Positions 26,582 through 37,182 of a DNA stretch of 64,000 nt are shown piece by piece. The number at the start of each line of letters is the position of its first letter. The first letter of the stretch is position 1. Both the position numbers and the translations under genes were made by a program. The stretch covers positions 558,001-622,000 of the forward strand of contig CANLWN010000003.1 of the NCBI GenBank assembly GCA_947494825.1, read 5' to 3'. A model generated the notes under the pieces. It searched no databases, was not told the origin of the DNA, and saw only the letters and a program-made list of their open reading frames with translations. This stretch comes from an uncultured Flavobacteriaceae bacterium (GTDB lineage: Bacteria; Bacteroidota; Bacteroidia; Flavobacteriales; Flavobacteriaceae).

Positions 26582-27652
26582 TCATTGCTTAACACCGTTA
26601 TTTTCAACTTCTTCCAACGAATACACATTGATGGGAGCGTTTTTACCCCGTAATTGCATTTCACCCATAAGCGTCGATCTAAATTCTGTATTTAGATCCA
26701 AATCGTTTAAAAGTTTTTCGGAAATTAACAGCTTTACATCCAACCTATTGCATTCGCCCTGAAGTCTTGCTGCGGTGTTTATGGTATCCCCATGATAGGC
26801 AATATCACGCTTTAACTCTCCAACTTCGGTCATGGATATGATTCCCCCGTGCATCCCGGCCTTAAAATCCGGAACCACACCATACAAGGACAGATAATGT
26901 TCAGATCGCTCGTTCAGTCTTTTTTGAAAAGCAAAAAAAGCTTTAATTCCGTTATTCATTTGTATGGCCCTGTCCACATCCCAAGTAAGCACGGCTTCGT
27001 CGCCCACATACTGATAAATCTCCGCACGATAATCGTGTACCACCACAAGATCGCGAAAGCAATCCTGGATTAATTTACTGTAGGCAATATGTCCCAATTT
27101 TTCCGCCAATTGCGTAGATCCCTTGAGATCGACAAACATAAAAACCTTCTTGGTTACCAAAGGGGTATAAAATTTCCCAGATAGTATTTTTCTAAGGTTT
27201 TCCTTTCCGACTATTGCGCTAATGTACATTACAAAGCCGATGCAAAAATTTATGATCAAAATATAGATACAGGCTATGAGCACCGATAGATCATTCAATA
27301 ATCCTAGCGTAGAATCGGGAAGCTCAACACCCAAAAGCGCCCTCAAAGATTGCATGAGTGCCACGATGATACCTATAAAGAGGATCAGCTGTACGAGCAC
27401 GGTGAAAAGCAATAGTTGATAATACTTAATTCTGCCGATTACAAACTTGGCGATAGCAATATGCATCAAGCCGAAGAGTACTCCCATGATCAACCAAAGC
27501 ACTATGAATACAGTAATATTGCTTAAAGTAAATTGTTGGGACAAAGGCTCCTGACTTAAATCCGTATCCCTAAGTATCCTCCAAACGATGCTCCCAATAA
27601 ACCACCCTATCAAGTAGGACTTTATCGTATTTAATTCTCTAACTCTTGGCAA
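26582..27652 (-). CDS. Membrane-bound class III adenylate/guanylate cyclase
   Basis: A 356-residue protein: four to five membrane helices in residues 1-160, then a class III nucleotidyl cyclase domain at about 165-345. The two metal-binding Asp are in FMFVDLKGST and YVGDEAVLTW, and the transition-state Asn/Arg are in GDTINTAARLQ. The reaction would be ATP (or GTP) to the 3',5'-cyclic nucleotide; the substrate choice is not certain from sequence. It is a close paralogue of the gene at 40202, with the same helix layout and the shared phrases IKSYLIGWFI and QYVGDEAVLTW. Confidence 0.9.
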   Translation of the reverse strand: MPRVRELNTIKSYLIGWFIGSIVWRILRDTDLSQEPLSQQFTLSNITVFIVLWLIMGVLFGLMHIAIAKFVIGRIKYYQLLLFTVLVQLILFIGIIVALMQSLRALLGVELPDSTLGLLNDLSVLIACIYILIINFCIGFVMYISAIVGKENLRKILSGKFYTPLVTKKVFMFVDLKGSTQLAEKLGHIAYSKLIQDCFRDLVVVHDYRAEIYQYVGDEAVLTWDVDRAIQMNNGIKAFFAFQKRLNERSEHYLSLYGVVPDFKAGMHGGIISMTEVGELKRDIAYHGDTINTAARLQGECNRLDVKLLISEKLLNDLDLNTEFRSTLMGEMQLRGKNAPINVYSLEEVENNGVKQ

Positions 27653-27945
27653 GGGTATACGCTATTTATTGGCGCATTAAGATATAAAAATATATGGCAT
27701 GTAAAATTACATTTTTTACAGCGCTGCATATTTCGAATACAGGGGTCTATTTTTTTTAAAGGAAAAGAAATTGTATCTTAAAATCTGGCAATAACAAGTG
27801 CGGATTGCATAGGTATGAGCACCGTCAATAGTATACGCCTTATTTCAACATTTCTATCGTAATCAAATTTACATCGCGAAGTTTGTGGTTTAAATCTTGG
27901 TTGGATGGTACGGAAATTTTAACAAAAATCAACTAAAAGTAAATT

Positions 27946-28590
27946 ATGATGTTTAAAAAGAGAACTATTAACACGTTTGTTTTGGGTATAGCCGTTGCAC
28001 TTGCCGTTGGTTCATGTGGTTCCTCGGGAAAGGCGGTTAAAAACTATACGGCCACGTCCGATCTGTCCGGACTTGTCGAAGATACCAGTCAGGCACCCAC
28101 ACTTTTATATATCCGCCCAAATGCACCCTCTCTAGGTGCTTATGATGCATTTATCCTTGATCCCGTAGTTCTGGACCCCAGAGATCCCAGTATCAAAAAA
28201 TTAAAAACTGAGGATTTAAAGCGTATCCAAACCTACTTCACTGAAAGTTTGACCAAGGAATTGGAAGGGAGCGGTTACACGATTACCAGTACTCCTGCGG
28301 AAAAAACCTTGCGTATTTCTTTTGTTTTGTCCGGCATAAAAGTACCCAATGCCACGGCAAACGTTACAAGCGTTTTAATACCAGTAGCCTTAAGTGTAGG
28401 CGGTGTTACGGTCGAGGGAACCTTTAGGGAGTCTATCTCCAATCGTATAGACGCCGTTGTAATAAGCAGATCACAAGGTAGTCGTGTGGCAAATGACTCC
28501 CCCTGGTCTACGTGGGCCGATGTTGAATCGGCACTTGACCAATGGGCAAAGGGTATCGCAGCATCAGTAGACAAGGCGCATGACGAGTAA
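27946..28590 (+). CDS. DUF3313-like lipoprotein
   Basis: A 214-residue lipoprotein: signal peptide VLGIAVALAVGSC with Cys25. The mature region has DLSGLVEDTSQAPTLLYIRP, DLKRIQTYFTESLTKELEG and LDQWAKGIAASVDKA. This is the DUF3313 pattern, a family of envelope lipoproteins of unknown function in Gram-negative bacteria. Two ATG codons at 27946 and 27949 are equally possible starts. It is followed at 96 bp by another lipoprotein gene on the same strand. Confidence 0.75.
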   Translation: MMFKKRTINTFVLGIAVALAVGSCGSSGKAVKNYTATSDLSGLVEDTSQAPTLLYIRPNAPSLGAYDAFILDPVVLDPRDPSIKKLKTEDLKRIQTYFTESLTKELEGSGYTITSTPAEKTLRISFVLSGIKVPNATANVTSVLIPVALSVGGVTVEGTFRESISNRIDAVVISRSQGSRVANDSPWSTWADVESALDQWAKGIAASVDKAHDE

Positions 28591-28686
28591 GGTATGGTTT
28601 GTCTTTCAAGCTTATACGCTGCCACAAATCATTTATAAGCGTTTATTGGAACTAGGATTATACCTTGGATTAAAACGTCGTCCATT

Positions 28687-29334
28687 ATGAAAAAAACACG
28701 GCCGCTAGTCTTTTGTGGAGTGTTGCTACTACTTATTTTGGTAGGGTGCGCACCCGCTAAAATGAGTTCCTCTTGGACCAAAAAGGATTACACCAAGCGT
28801 GAATATGCCAAGATAGCCGTTGTTGGCATTGGGAAAAACTTGGCTGCCCGCAATACCTTTGAAAAAGATGCCGTTTCCCTGCTAAGGGACCAAGGTGTCA
28901 ATGCCGTAGCGGGGACCCTTCTTTTCCCCCCGGGAGGAACGAAGGAAATTCGTACCGCCACGGATTATATTAAAATCATTACGGATAATAGATTGGATGG
29001 TGTTCTTACCATGGCCTTGGTGGATTCCAATGAAAGGGACCGCTACCAACCCGGGGAAACACGGTACATTCCCTCCTATTACCGGGTTGGAAAATACATC
29101 GTAAGACGTTATGCAGCCTATGAAACCCCGGGGTACTATTCGAAGACCAAATCCTATCTTATCGAAGCGATTTTATACGATGTAAAGGGGGAGCTTTTTG
29201 AAGGAAAGGAAACCATGGTATGGACCGGCCAATCTTCTCTTGTTGACCCTTCTTCAATGGAGTCGGCTTCCAAAAGTTTCACCAAGCGATTGGTAAACCA
29301 GCTTATTACCGATGGCATTCTAAAGACGCAATAA
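28687..29334 (+). CDS. Lipoprotein, member of a three-copy family in this window
   Basis: A 215-residue lipoprotein with lipobox LILVGC (Cys21). The mature protein alternates strand and helix: SSSWTKKDYTKREYAKIAVVGIGKN, RNTFEKDAVSLLRDQGVNAVAGTLLFPP, DGVLTMALVDSNERDRY, SYLIEAILYDVKGELFEGKETMVWTGQS. It is similar in length and order to the lipoproteins at 43891 and 45370: same FEKD/YEKE helix, same VVSHLV/LLTSLKD strand, same final SFxxxLVxxL helix. The layout recalls DUF4136-type lipoproteins; the function is unknown. Confidence 0.75.
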   Translation: MKKTRPLVFCGVLLLLILVGCAPAKMSSSWTKKDYTKREYAKIAVVGIGKNLAARNTFEKDAVSLLRDQGVNAVAGTLLFPPGGTKEIRTATDYIKIITDNRLDGVLTMALVDSNERDRYQPGETRYIPSYYRVGKYIVRRYAAYETPGYYSKTKSYLIEAILYDVKGELFEGKETMVWTGQSSLVDPSSMESASKSFTKRLVNQLITDGILKTQ

Positions 29335-29560
29335 ACGATTGATACGACAACCTTTTGCTCGATTCAGGCCCTCCCCGTTAAGTAGGAAACAGCTTTATCC
29401 CCTACCAGATGGTTCTTTCTCCAAACGGGGCATACGTTCAGGGATGCTTTTGGCTGTCTCACAATTCAATTTTGCCGTTTCACTTTAAAACCGTTGATCC
29501 AGGCTTGGACTTCTATCTACATTTGTTCAAGAAACAGGATATAAACTAAATAGTAAGACC

Positions 29561-29749
29561 ATGAAAATGCAAAGTGTATCAAGTGGAACAGTAATCGTGC
29601 CTAACAGGCCCTACCCAACACATGTCATAAAAAAGGTGTTGATCAAGGTCATAGGCAAGTTACCTGAAAACCTTGGGGTCGTTTCTGAAAAAGTACAAAA
29701 AGAAATGGAAATTTATGGCGCTGCAGCGGCGGCAGCCATTAGAAACTGA
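29561..29749 (+). CDS. Small hypothetical protein ahead of the Dcu gene
   Basis: A 62-residue frame on the same strand as the respiration block, beginning MKMQSVSSGTVIVPN and ending YGAAAAAAIRN. It has no signal peptide or membrane helix, and I do not recognise it. The intervening 29335-29560 has no other frame. It may be a real small gene or a chance frame; the even codon use and isolated position slightly favour a gene. Confidence 0.4.
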   Translation: MKMQSVSSGTVIVPNRPYPTHVIKKVLIKVIGKLPENLGVVSEKVQKEMEIYGAAAAAAIRN

Positions 29750-29805
29750 GAATATCAAAAAAAGATGGAAAAAAAGAAAATTGTCTTGGGTTATAATCAA
29801 AAAAT

Positions 29806-29835
29806 ATTGAATTAATTAATACCTTGATATTCAAT
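29806..29835. promoter_or_regulatory. Dyad ATTGAAT...ATTCAAT upstream of the Dcu gene
   Basis: ATTGAAT at 29806-29812 and its complement ATTCAAT at 29829-29835, with TTGATATTCAA nested at 29824-29834, about 50-80 bp before the ATG at 29884. The half-site TTGAT resembles one half of an FNR/CRP-type box (TTGATnnnnATCAA), but the other half does not match, so this is only a candidate operator for the anaerobic respiration genes. Confidence 0.3.
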
Positions 29836-29883
29836 ACGATGAAGCTCATTTTCATATAGGATATCAACTAAAAACCACTAATT

Positions 29884-31185
29884 ATGATTTGGATTGAATT
29901 ACTCGTTGTACTCTTTTTTATCTTTTTGGGCTCTAAAATGGGAGGTATTGGTATAGGCTATGCCGGTGGTGCCGGCGTGGTTGTACTTACCTTGATCTTT
30001 GGTTTAAAAGCAGGCTCCGTACCTGTTGATGTAATCCTTATCATTATGGCCGTTATTTCTGCCATTGCAGCCATGCAAAAGGCCGGTGGATTGGATTATC
30101 TGGTACACCTCTCGGAGCGGCTACTTCGCAAAAATCCAAAACGGGTAACCTTTTTAGCCCCTACGGTCACCTATTGGATGACCTTATTGGCCGGAACGGG
30201 ACATACAGCCTATGCTGCTTTACCCGTCATTACCGAAGTTGCCAAGGAAGGCGGGGTCAGGCCATCAAAACCATTGAGTATTTCCGTGGTCGCTTCACAA
30301 ATTGCGATAACGGCCTCCCCCATTTCTGCCGCTGTGGTCATTTTTGCAAGCTTTTTAGAACCCTTGGGGGTTTCCTACTTGCAGTTGTTGGCCATAGCCA
30401 TTCCCTCTACGATCTTGGCCTGTATGGTAGGTGCCATTATAGCAAACAGATTGGGGAAACCCTTGGCGGAAGACCCTATTTATCAAAAAAGGCTTGCCGC
30501 CGGTTTGGTAAAGCATAAAAGCGAGGAACATCATGAAGATCCCAAAAGTGCCAAGTGGTCCGTAGGTATCTTCTTGGCCGCCATAGTTCTTGTTGTTACC
30601 TACGCCAGCCTGATCTCCAAAAAAGTGGGATTGATAGAAAACCCGGCAATTGGCCGTAATGAAGCCATAATGGCCGTAATGTTGCTGGCCGCAATGACCA
30701 TTGCTTTGGTCTGCAAGATTAAATTAAGCGATGTACCCGCTATGTCCACCTTTAAATCGGGAATGAGCGCCGCCATATGTGTCCTTGGGGTAGCATGGCT
30801 GGGAGATACTTTTGTCAGTAACCATATTGAGGAAATCAAGGAAGCTGCAGGAGGAATCTTAAACCAATACTCGTGGTTGTTGGCAATAGTTTTGTTCTTT
30901 GCCAGTATGCTCTTATACTCACAAGCCGCAACGACCATGGCATTAATGCCCGCTGCACTGGCCCTAGGGGTGAGTCCCCTGGCTGCCATAGCATCTTTTG
31001 CCGCTGTAAGTGCCTTGTTCGTGTTGCCTACATATCCAACGCTCTTGGCAGCAGTTGAAATGGATGATACGGGTACTACCAAAATTGGAAAATACGTATT
31101 CAATCACTCCTTTATCATACCGGGAACCGTAACGATCGCCGCAAGTGTAATCTTCGGATTTCTGATCGGAGGTCTAATACTATAA
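29884..31185 (+). CDS. dcuB: Anaerobic C4-dicarboxylate transporter, DcuA/DcuB type
   Basis: A 433-residue transporter with about 12 membrane helices, of the Dcu family (TC 2.A.13). It exchanges aspartate, fumarate or malate outside for succinate inside during fumarate respiration. The start [29 protein letters not shown] and the block [26 protein letters not shown], then [13 protein letters not shown] and SPISAAVV, follow DcuB closely. The DcuA/DcuB distinction is by eye only. It is the first gene of the block that continues with aspartase 23 bp downstream; a dyad lies upstream. Confidence 0.93.
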   Translation: MIWIELLVVLFFIFLGSKMGGIGIGYAGGAGVVVLTLIFGLKAGSVPVDVILIIMAVISAIAAMQKAGGLDYLVHLSERLLRKNPKRVTFLAPTVTYWMTLLAGTGHTAYAALPVITEVAKEGGVRPSKPLSISVVASQIAITASPISAAVVIFASFLEPLGVSYLQLLAIAIPSTILACMVGAIIANRLGKPLAEDPIYQKRLAAGLVKHKSEEHHEDPKSAKWSVGIFLAAIVLVVTYASLISKKVGLIENPAIGRNEAIMAVMLLAAMTIALVCKIKLSDVPAMSTFKSGMSAAICVLGVAWLGDTFVSNHIEEIKEAAGGILNQYSWLLAIVLFFASMLLYSQAATTMALMPAALALGVSPLAAIASFAAVSALFVLPTYPTLLAAVEMDDTGTTKIGKYVFNHSFIIPGTVTIAASVIFGFLIGGLIL

Positions 31186-31208
31186 TTTTGAAAATAAAAA
31201 CACTAGAT

Positions 31209-32627
31209 ATGAAAACAAGAACAGAAACAGATCTACTAGGCAATCTAGAGATTTACGACGAACTGTATTATGGGGTCCATACACAGCGGGCCGCTAATAA
31301 TTTTCAAATTTCAAATACAAAAATTGGCGACTTTCCTATTTTTGTTAAGGGATTGGTATTGACCAAAAAAGCTTGTGCTGCGGCCAACAAAGAGATAGGG
31401 ACCATCCCTGCGGATAAGGCCGATATGATCATGCAGGCCTGTGATCATATACTCGATAACTTAAAAAAGTATGCATTGTTTTTTCCTTCGGATGTATTTC
31501 AAGGAGGGGCCGGTACTTCGGTGAACATGAACGCCAATGAGGTGATTGCCAATGTAGGCTTGGAACTGAATGGCCATGCAAAGGGCAGCTATGACCTATT
31601 ACACCCCAACGACCATGTGAACAAGTCACAGTCTACCAATGATGCCTATCCAACAGGTTTTAGGGTAGCGGTGTACTATTATATGAACCACCTGCTTGAG
31701 CGACTTAATATCCTGACCACTAGTCTGGATAAGAAAGCCGCCGAGTTTAAAAAAGTGCTCAAAATGGGGAGGACACAGCTTCAAGATGCCGTCCCGATGT
31801 CCTTGGGTGATGAATTTGGCGCCTGGTCCACCAACCTAAAGGAAGAGATCAAAAACTTAAAACACGCCCGCGATCTGATATTGGAAGTCAATCTAGGGGC
31901 AACCGCCATTGGCACAGGGGTAAATGCGCCCGAAGGGTTTACGGAACTTTCCATCGGTTATCTACAACAATATACCAAGGCCAGTTTTGTTAGGGCCGAG
32001 AACCTTATTGAGGCCACTTCGGACTGCGGGGCTTACGTGATGATATCCGGAGCTTTGAAAAGAAGCTCCGTTAAGCTTTCGAAAATATGTAACGATCTAA
32101 GGTTGCTGTCTTCAGGGCCCCGTTGTGGCCTGAACGAAATCAACCTGCCCGAAATGCAGGCAGGGTCCTCCATTATGCCCGCCAAGGTAAATCCGGTAAT
32201 TCCCGAGGTCGTCAATCAGGTGTGTTTCAAAATTATAGGCAATGACGTTGCGATATCCTTTGCTGCCGAAGCAGGACAACTTCAGCTCAATGTAATGGAA
32301 CCGGTAATAGCACAATGTATATTCGAATCGGTAGAACTGTTATCCAATGCTTGTACCACACTAGCTGAGAAATGTATCAATGGTATAACGGCAAACGAGG
32401 AACATACCAAGCAAATGGTATTTAATTCCGTGGGGATCATCACTTTTTTAAACCCATATATCGGCCACCATATGGGCGATGTTTTGGGAAAAGAAGCCGT
32501 AGAAACCGGAAAAAGCATTCGCGAACTGGTCCTTGAAAAGGAATTGCTCACAGCAGAGGAACTCGACAAAATTTTGAGTGTAGAGAATCTGATGCACCCT
32601 AAATACACAGCAGCATTGCATAAATAG
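31209..32627 (+). CDS. aspA: Aspartate ammonia-lyase (aspartase)
   Basis: A 472-residue lyase of the fumarase/aspartase superfamily. It deaminates L-aspartate to fumarate and ammonia in the cytoplasm. Visible marks: [24 protein letters not shown] at the start, [18 protein letters not shown] (about 200-217), and the signature [11 protein letters not shown] (about 318-328) with the catalytic Ser. The start is set at the ATG at 31209; a TTG seven codons earlier (31188) is also in frame but has no better ribosome-binding site. It follows the Dcu gene directly and supplies fumarate for the reductase encoded downstream. Confidence 0.95.
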   Translation: MKTRTETDLLGNLEIYDELYYGVHTQRAANNFQISNTKIGDFPIFVKGLVLTKKACAAANKEIGTIPADKADMIMQACDHILDNLKKYALFFPSDVFQGGAGTSVNMNANEVIANVGLELNGHAKGSYDLLHPNDHVNKSQSTNDAYPTGFRVAVYYYMNHLLERLNILTTSLDKKAAEFKKVLKMGRTQLQDAVPMSLGDEFGAWSTNLKEEIKNLKHARDLILEVNLGATAIGTGVNAPEGFTELSIGYLQQYTKASFVRAENLIEATSDCGAYVMISGALKRSSVKLSKICNDLRLLSSGPRCGLNEINLPEMQAGSSIMPAKVNPVIPEVVNQVCFKIIGNDVAISFAAEAGQLQLNVMEPVIAQCIFESVELLSNACTTLAEKCINGITANEEHTKQMVFNSVGIITFLNPYIGHHMGDVLGKEAVETGKSIRELVLEKELLTAEELDKILSVENLMHPKYTAALHK

Positions 32628-32728
32628 CCGATAATACCTCAGCGATTTACCGATGTTTTTGTGATTAGAGGTCGCAGGGGTATTATCCATAAATTATCTT
32701 GGATAGCAACTATTTAAAAGAAAAACAG

Positions 32729-33802
32729 ATGAAAAGGTTTAAAATAATCGTATTGCTTTTGGGTATAGCCTTGCTCCCTATTCGGGGATTTGCCCAGGAC
32801 ACGGATACCGAACTCCCCAACATTAAAATTCTGGCAACAGGAGGGACCATTGCAGGGTCTGCTGCATCGGCTACTTCAGGGAGCTATTCCGCAGGGCAAA
32901 TTGGCATACAGACCATGATCAACGCGGTACCTGGAATCAAAAAGATAGCGGATGTCTCAGGGGAACAAGTTTCCAATGTAGGCTCGCAGGATATGACCGT
33001 TGAAATTTGGTTAAAACTGGCCAATAGAATTAATGAATTATTGGCTTCCGATGATGTTGATGGCATCGTGGTAACGCACGGTACGGATACGCAGGAAGAG
33101 ACCGCTTATTTTTTAAGCTTGGTCGTAAAAAGTGACAAACCAGTGGTTACTACGGGTTCTATGCGTTCTTCCACTTCCATTAGCGCGGAAGGTCCCCTTA
33201 ATCTTTATAACGCAGTGGCCATAGCTGCAGATGAGAACTCGAAAGGCAAGGGGGTCATGTTGTCCCTTAACGATCAGATACACAATGCCCGCGATGTCAG
33301 CAAAATGAACACCACCAATGTGAATAGTTTTGCTTCCCCAATAAAGGGTATGCTGGGAGGTGTCTTTTATGGCAGGTTGGGCTTTTTCCGCGAACCAAAT
33401 ACCAAGTTCGGTAAAACCAGTGAATTTTCAGTGACAGGGATTACCAAACTTCCCCGTGTAGATATCATCTATGCGTATACCGACATGCCACCAGATCTAA
33501 TAGATATGCATGTAAAGGCCGGTGCCGAAGGTATCGTCATTGCAGGCGTAGGCAATGGCAATATGACGGAAGCCACTTTGAAGGCAGCGAAGAAAGCCTA
33601 TGAATACCATGGCGTGATCATAGTCCGCAGTACCAGGGTAGCTACAGGATGGGTGTTGCGCGATAACGAGTTTAAGGATGATGATTATCACACCGTTGTT
33701 TCAGGAGATCTGAACCCGGCAAAAGCGCGAATTTTACTAATGCTTGCCCTATCCAAAGGGAAAAAACTGACCGAAATGCAGCAACTTTTCGACACCTATT
33801 AA
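32729..33802 (+). CDS. ansB: L-asparaginase, type II (periplasmic)
   Basis: A 357-residue asparaginase with signal peptide (ending RGFAQ), so it acts outside the cytoplasm. L-asparagine is hydrolysed to L-aspartate and ammonia. The nucleophile Thr40 is in ILATGGTIAGS; the second active-site block is VVTHGTDTQEETAYFLSLVV, and TGSMRSSTSISAEGPLNL follows, all characteristic. The frame extends to a TTG at 32699, but the ATG at 32729 is needed for the signal peptide. It feeds aspartate to the Dcu transporter and aspartase encoded just upstream. Confidence 0.95.
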   Translation: MKRFKIIVLLLGIALLPIRGFAQDTDTELPNIKILATGGTIAGSAASATSGSYSAGQIGIQTMINAVPGIKKIADVSGEQVSNVGSQDMTVEIWLKLANRINELLASDDVDGIVVTHGTDTQEETAYFLSLVVKSDKPVVTTGSMRSSTSISAEGPLNLYNAVAIAADENSKGKGVMLSLNDQIHNARDVSKMNTTNVNSFASPIKGMLGGVFYGRLGFFREPNTKFGKTSEFSVTGITKLPRVDIIYAYTDMPPDLIDMHVKAGAEGIVIAGVGNGNMTEATLKAAKKAYEYHGVIIVRSTRVATGWVLRDNEFKDDDYHTVVSGDLNPAKARILLMLALSKGKKLTEMQQLFDTY

Positions 33803-33817
33803 TTTTAAAAGCTGATT

Positions 33818-34486
33818 ATGGCCCTTAACCCATTATTTTTTAGAAAAACGATCATCGCAGGTACAGGGCTTTTCCTATGCATATTCCTGATTGTGCACTT
33901 ATCGGCAAATTGCATTTTACTGCTGCCCGAGGAAACCGCCCGCGGATTGTACAATTCGTATTCCACCACCCTACGGGAGAGTCCGTTGATCAAATTAGTA
34001 GCCTATGCGCTTTATGCATCCATTTTGCTCCATGTGGTTTATGCCTTACTGGTTACCTTACAAAACAGAAAGGCAAACCCGCAGAAGTACGTTCTGAACC
34101 GTTTCCAGGAAAACAGCACGTGGACCTCACAGAATATGGGACTTATCGGAACAATGATCCTCCTCTTTATTGTTGTCCATCTGGCCAATTTTTGGGCGCG
34201 GATCAAACTGGGAATGGGAGAGGCTGTTAGGCTGGATGCAGCGGGAAACATGGATGTTTATGAGGTTACCAGCAGCCTGTTTCACAACATTTATTATGTG
34301 ATTTTCTATACGGTATTGGTAATTCCTTTGGCTTTGCACTTGCATCACGGCTTAAAAAGCGCCTTTAAAACCCTGGGGTTCTATCATAAAAAAGGGCTTA
34401 GGATCATAGCTAAAGTGGCTTTGATCTATGCCATTATTATGGGAGCAGGTTTTGGAATTATACCATTCATTGTTTATTTCAAATAA
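33818..34486 (+). CDS. frdC: Fumarate reductase/succinate dehydrogenase cytochrome b subunit
   Basis: A 222-residue membrane subunit with five helices, the single-polypeptide di-haem (B) type found in Bacteroidota and epsilon-proteobacteria. Candidate haem-ligand His are in LIVHLSAN, LHVVYALLV, VVHLANFW and HLHHGLKS. It anchors the FrdAB head and carries electrons between menaquinol and the flavoprotein. It starts 15 bp after the asparaginase stop and is 9 bp before the flavoprotein gene, clearly in the operon. Confidence 0.93.
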   Translation: MALNPLFFRKTIIAGTGLFLCIFLIVHLSANCILLLPEETARGLYNSYSTTLRESPLIKLVAYALYASILLHVVYALLVTLQNRKANPQKYVLNRFQENSTWTSQNMGLIGTMILLFIVVHLANFWARIKLGMGEAVRLDAAGNMDVYEVTSSLFHNIYYVIFYTVLVIPLALHLHHGLKSAFKTLGFYHKKGLRIIAKVALIYAIIMGAGFGIIPFIVYFK

Positions 34487-34495
34487 CACAGAAGA

Positions 34496-36406
34496 ATGAA
34501 ACTAGACGCAAAAGTTCCAGAAGGAAGACTCGAAGACAAGTGGCGCAACTATCAGGTGCAATCCCAGCTGATCAACCCCGCAAACAAAAAGAAGCTCAAT
34601 GTTATTGTGGTCGGCTCGGGACTGGCAGGAGCCGGAGCGGCATCTACCCTGGCGGAACTGGGTTACGATGTAAAATGCTTTTGTTATCAGGATTCGGCTC
34701 GCCGGGCACATTCGGTCGCCGCGCAAGGCGGTATCAACGCGGCCAAAAACTACCAACATGATGGGGACAGTGTCTGGCGAATGTTCCATGACACCCTGAA
34801 AGGGGGTGACTTTAGATCGCGAGAGGCCAATACCTATAGACTGGCAGAACTTTCCGCCCCCCTTATAGATCATTACGTGCAGCAAGGGGTTCCCTTTGCC
34901 AGGGAATACGGTGGCACGCTGGTCAATAGAAGCTTTGGAGGGGTGCAAGTACAGCGCACGTTTTACGCTCGGGGACAAACGGGGCAACAGTTGTTGATGG
35001 CCGCATACGCCCAACTATACAAAATGGTGCGGGCCAAAAAAGTGGAAATGTTCCCGAGAAGTGAAATGTTAGATCTGGTGGTGATCAATGGTAACGCCAA
35101 AGGAATAGTTGTTCGCGATTTGATTACCGGGGAGCTAAAAAGATATGCGGCCGATGCCGTGGTGCTTGCTACCGGAGGTTATTCCCGGGTTTTCCGCCTG
35201 TCGACCCTGGCCATAGGTTGCAATGGCAGTGCCCTATGGAAAGCCCACAAAAAAGGAGCGTTCTTTGCGGCACCAAGTTTTACACAAATACATCCTACTG
35301 CGTTACCACAGTCCAGTGAAGCGCAATCCAAGTTGACCTTAATGTCGGAATCCTTGCGTAACGATGGACGGATATGGGTGCCCAAGCAACAAGCGGATAC
35401 GAGAAAGGCAAACGATATTCCAGAGCATGAACGCGACTATTACCTGGAACGGCGATATCCCAGCTTTGGGAATTTGGCCCCTCGTGATATCGCATCCCGT
35501 GCAGCAAAGGAACGGATAGATGCCGGGTATGGCGTGGGCAGATTAAAAAATGCGGTTTACCTCGACTTTAGGCACGCTATTGAAAAGTTTGGTATTCAGA
35601 CCATAAAAGATCGCTATGGCAATCTCTTTGCCATGTATAAGAAAATCACCGGTATCGATGCCTACCAGGAACCTATGCAGATTTCACCGGCGGCACATTT
35701 CTCGATGGGCGGACTGTGGGTGGATTATGAATTGATGACGACCATTCCCGGATTGTACGCCGTGGGCGAATGCAATTTCTCGGATCACGGGGCCAATCGT
35801 TTAGGGGCCAATTCCCTATTACAGGCCAGTGTTGATGGTTATTTTATACTACCCAACACCATAAATAATTATCTGGCAAACGCTTTGCGGGAGGATCATC
35901 CCACTACGGAACATCCTGCATTTGAGGAAGCGGAAAATGAAGTCAGATTGTCTATAAACCGGGTACTTGCGGTGAACGGCACCAAAACCGTAGACCATTT
36001 CCACAGGGAACTGGGCAAGATCATGTGGCAGGAATGTGCCATGAGCCGTACCAAAGAAGGCCTGCAAAAGGCCATCGAACAGATAAAAACCGTCCGTGAT
36101 GCGTTCTGGAACGATGTTAAAGTTACCGGAAGCAGCAACGAACTCAATACCGAACTGGAAAAAGCCCTTCGCTTAGCGGATTTTATTGAATTGGGTATAC
36201 TCATGTGTACCGATGCCTTGCAACGGGATGAATCCTGCGGGGCACATTTTAGGGAAGAGTTCCAGACAGCGGACGGGGAGGCGGTACGGGTCGATGAGGA
36301 CTATTCCTATGTATCTGCATGGGAATATAATGCCGGAGATTTTAAATTGCACAAGGAAGCTTTGGCATTCGAATATATACAACTCTCGGTACGAAGTTAT
36401 AAATAA
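34496..36406 (+). CDS. frdA: Fumarate reductase/succinate dehydrogenase flavoprotein subunit
   Basis: A 636-residue flavoprotein. FAD-binding [11 protein letters not shown] is near residues 40-50; [18 protein letters not shown] carries the His for covalent FAD. The catalytic blocks [18 protein letters not shown], and [22 protein letters not shown], then [13 protein letters not shown], are all present. It interconverts fumarate and succinate; the neighbours (aspartase, Dcu, asparaginase) argue for the fumarate-reducing direction, although the same complex can serve as succinate dehydrogenase in aerobic Bacteroidota. Another sdh operon elsewhere in the genome would strengthen the reductase assignment. 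Confidence 0.95.
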   Translation: MKLDAKVPEGRLEDKWRNYQVQSQLINPANKKKLNVIVVGSGLAGAGAASTLAELGYDVKCFCYQDSARRAHSVAAQGGINAAKNYQHDGDSVWRMFHDTLKGGDFRSREANTYRLAELSAPLIDHYVQQGVPFAREYGGTLVNRSFGGVQVQRTFYARGQTGQQLLMAAYAQLYKMVRAKKVEMFPRSEMLDLVVINGNAKGIVVRDLITGELKRYAADAVVLATGGYSRVFRLSTLAIGCNGSALWKAHKKGAFFAAPSFTQIHPTALPQSSEAQSKLTLMSESLRNDGRIWVPKQQADTRKANDIPEHERDYYLERRYPSFGNLAPRDIASRAAKERIDAGYGVGRLKNAVYLDFRHAIEKFGIQTIKDRYGNLFAMYKKITGIDAYQEPMQISPAAHFSMGGLWVDYELMTTIPGLYAVGECNFSDHGANRLGANSLLQASVDGYFILPNTINNYLANALREDHPTTEHPAFEEAENEVRLSINRVLAVNGTKTVDHFHRELGKIMWQECAMSRTKEGLQKAIEQIKTVRDAFWNDVKVTGSSNELNTELEKALRLADFIELGILMCTDALQRDESCGAHFREEFQTADGEAVRVDEDYSYVSAWEYNAGDFKLHKEALAFEYIQLSVRSYK

Positions 36407-36412
36407 CACATT

Positions 36413-37156
36413 ATGAAAGTAACATTCAAAATTTGGAGACAGGAAGGTCCCAAGGACAAAGGTGCTATTAGGGACTATGAAGTAGAAGGACTTACAGAAG
36501 ATATGTCCTTTCTGGAAGCCTTGGACCATCTAAACGAGTTGCTGGTCCTAAATAACGAAAAAGTAATCGCTTATGAATACGATTGTCGGGAAGGGATTTG
36601 TGGGCAATGTGGGGTTTTTATCAACGGTAGGGCACATGGTCCCCACGATAATATGACCACTTGTCAGTTGCATATGCGCAGTTTTAAGGAGGGCGATACC
36701 ATTGTGGTAGAACCGTGGCGGGCGGCATCTTTTCCCGTAATCAAGGATTTGGTGGTGGACCGTTCCGCTTTTGATCGGATTATAGAACAGGGGGCTTACA
36801 TCAGTGCAAAAACAGGTGCGGCACCGGAGGCGAATGCCATCCCCATTCCGAAGGAGATGTCGGACAGGGCCATGGATGCGGCTGCCTGTATAGGCTGTGG
36901 TGCTTGTGTGGCCACTTGCAAAAATTCTTCCGCGGCCCTATTTACCTCGGCCAAGATCAATCATTTGAACGGCTTACCGCAGGGGTACGCGGAACAGCAT
37001 AAACGCGTTAGTGAAATGACCTATCAAATGGAAATAGAAGGCTTTGGAAGTTGCACCTTTACAGGGGCTTGCGAAGTGGAATGCCCGGAAGGTATTTCCA
37101 TCATAAATATTGCAGAGATGAATGCAAGACTGACAAAATCCAGGATTTTTGGATAA
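36413..37156 (+). CDS. frdB: Fumarate reductase/succinate dehydrogenase iron-sulfur subunit
   Basis: A 247-residue subunit with the [2Fe-2S] ligands in YDCREGICGQCGVF and the Cys in MTTCQLHM, the [4Fe-4S] motif CIGCGACVATC, and the [3Fe-4S] region with GSCTFTGACEVECPEG. The CIGCGACVATCKNSS block has Lys where many enzymes have Pro, within family range. It links flavoprotein and cytochrome b electron transfer. It starts 6 bp after frdA. Confidence 0.95.
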   Translation: MKVTFKIWRQEGPKDKGAIRDYEVEGLTEDMSFLEALDHLNELLVLNNEKVIAYEYDCREGICGQCGVFINGRAHGPHDNMTTCQLHMRSFKEGDTIVVEPWRAASFPVIKDLVVDRSAFDRIIEQGAYISAKTGAAPEANAIPIPKEMSDRAMDAAACIGCGACVATCKNSSAALFTSAKINHLNGLPQGYAEQHKRVSEMTYQMEIEGFGSCTFTGACEVECPEGISIINIAEMNARLTKSRIFG

Positions 37157-37182
37157 AACATACAACCATATAAACAAGCATT

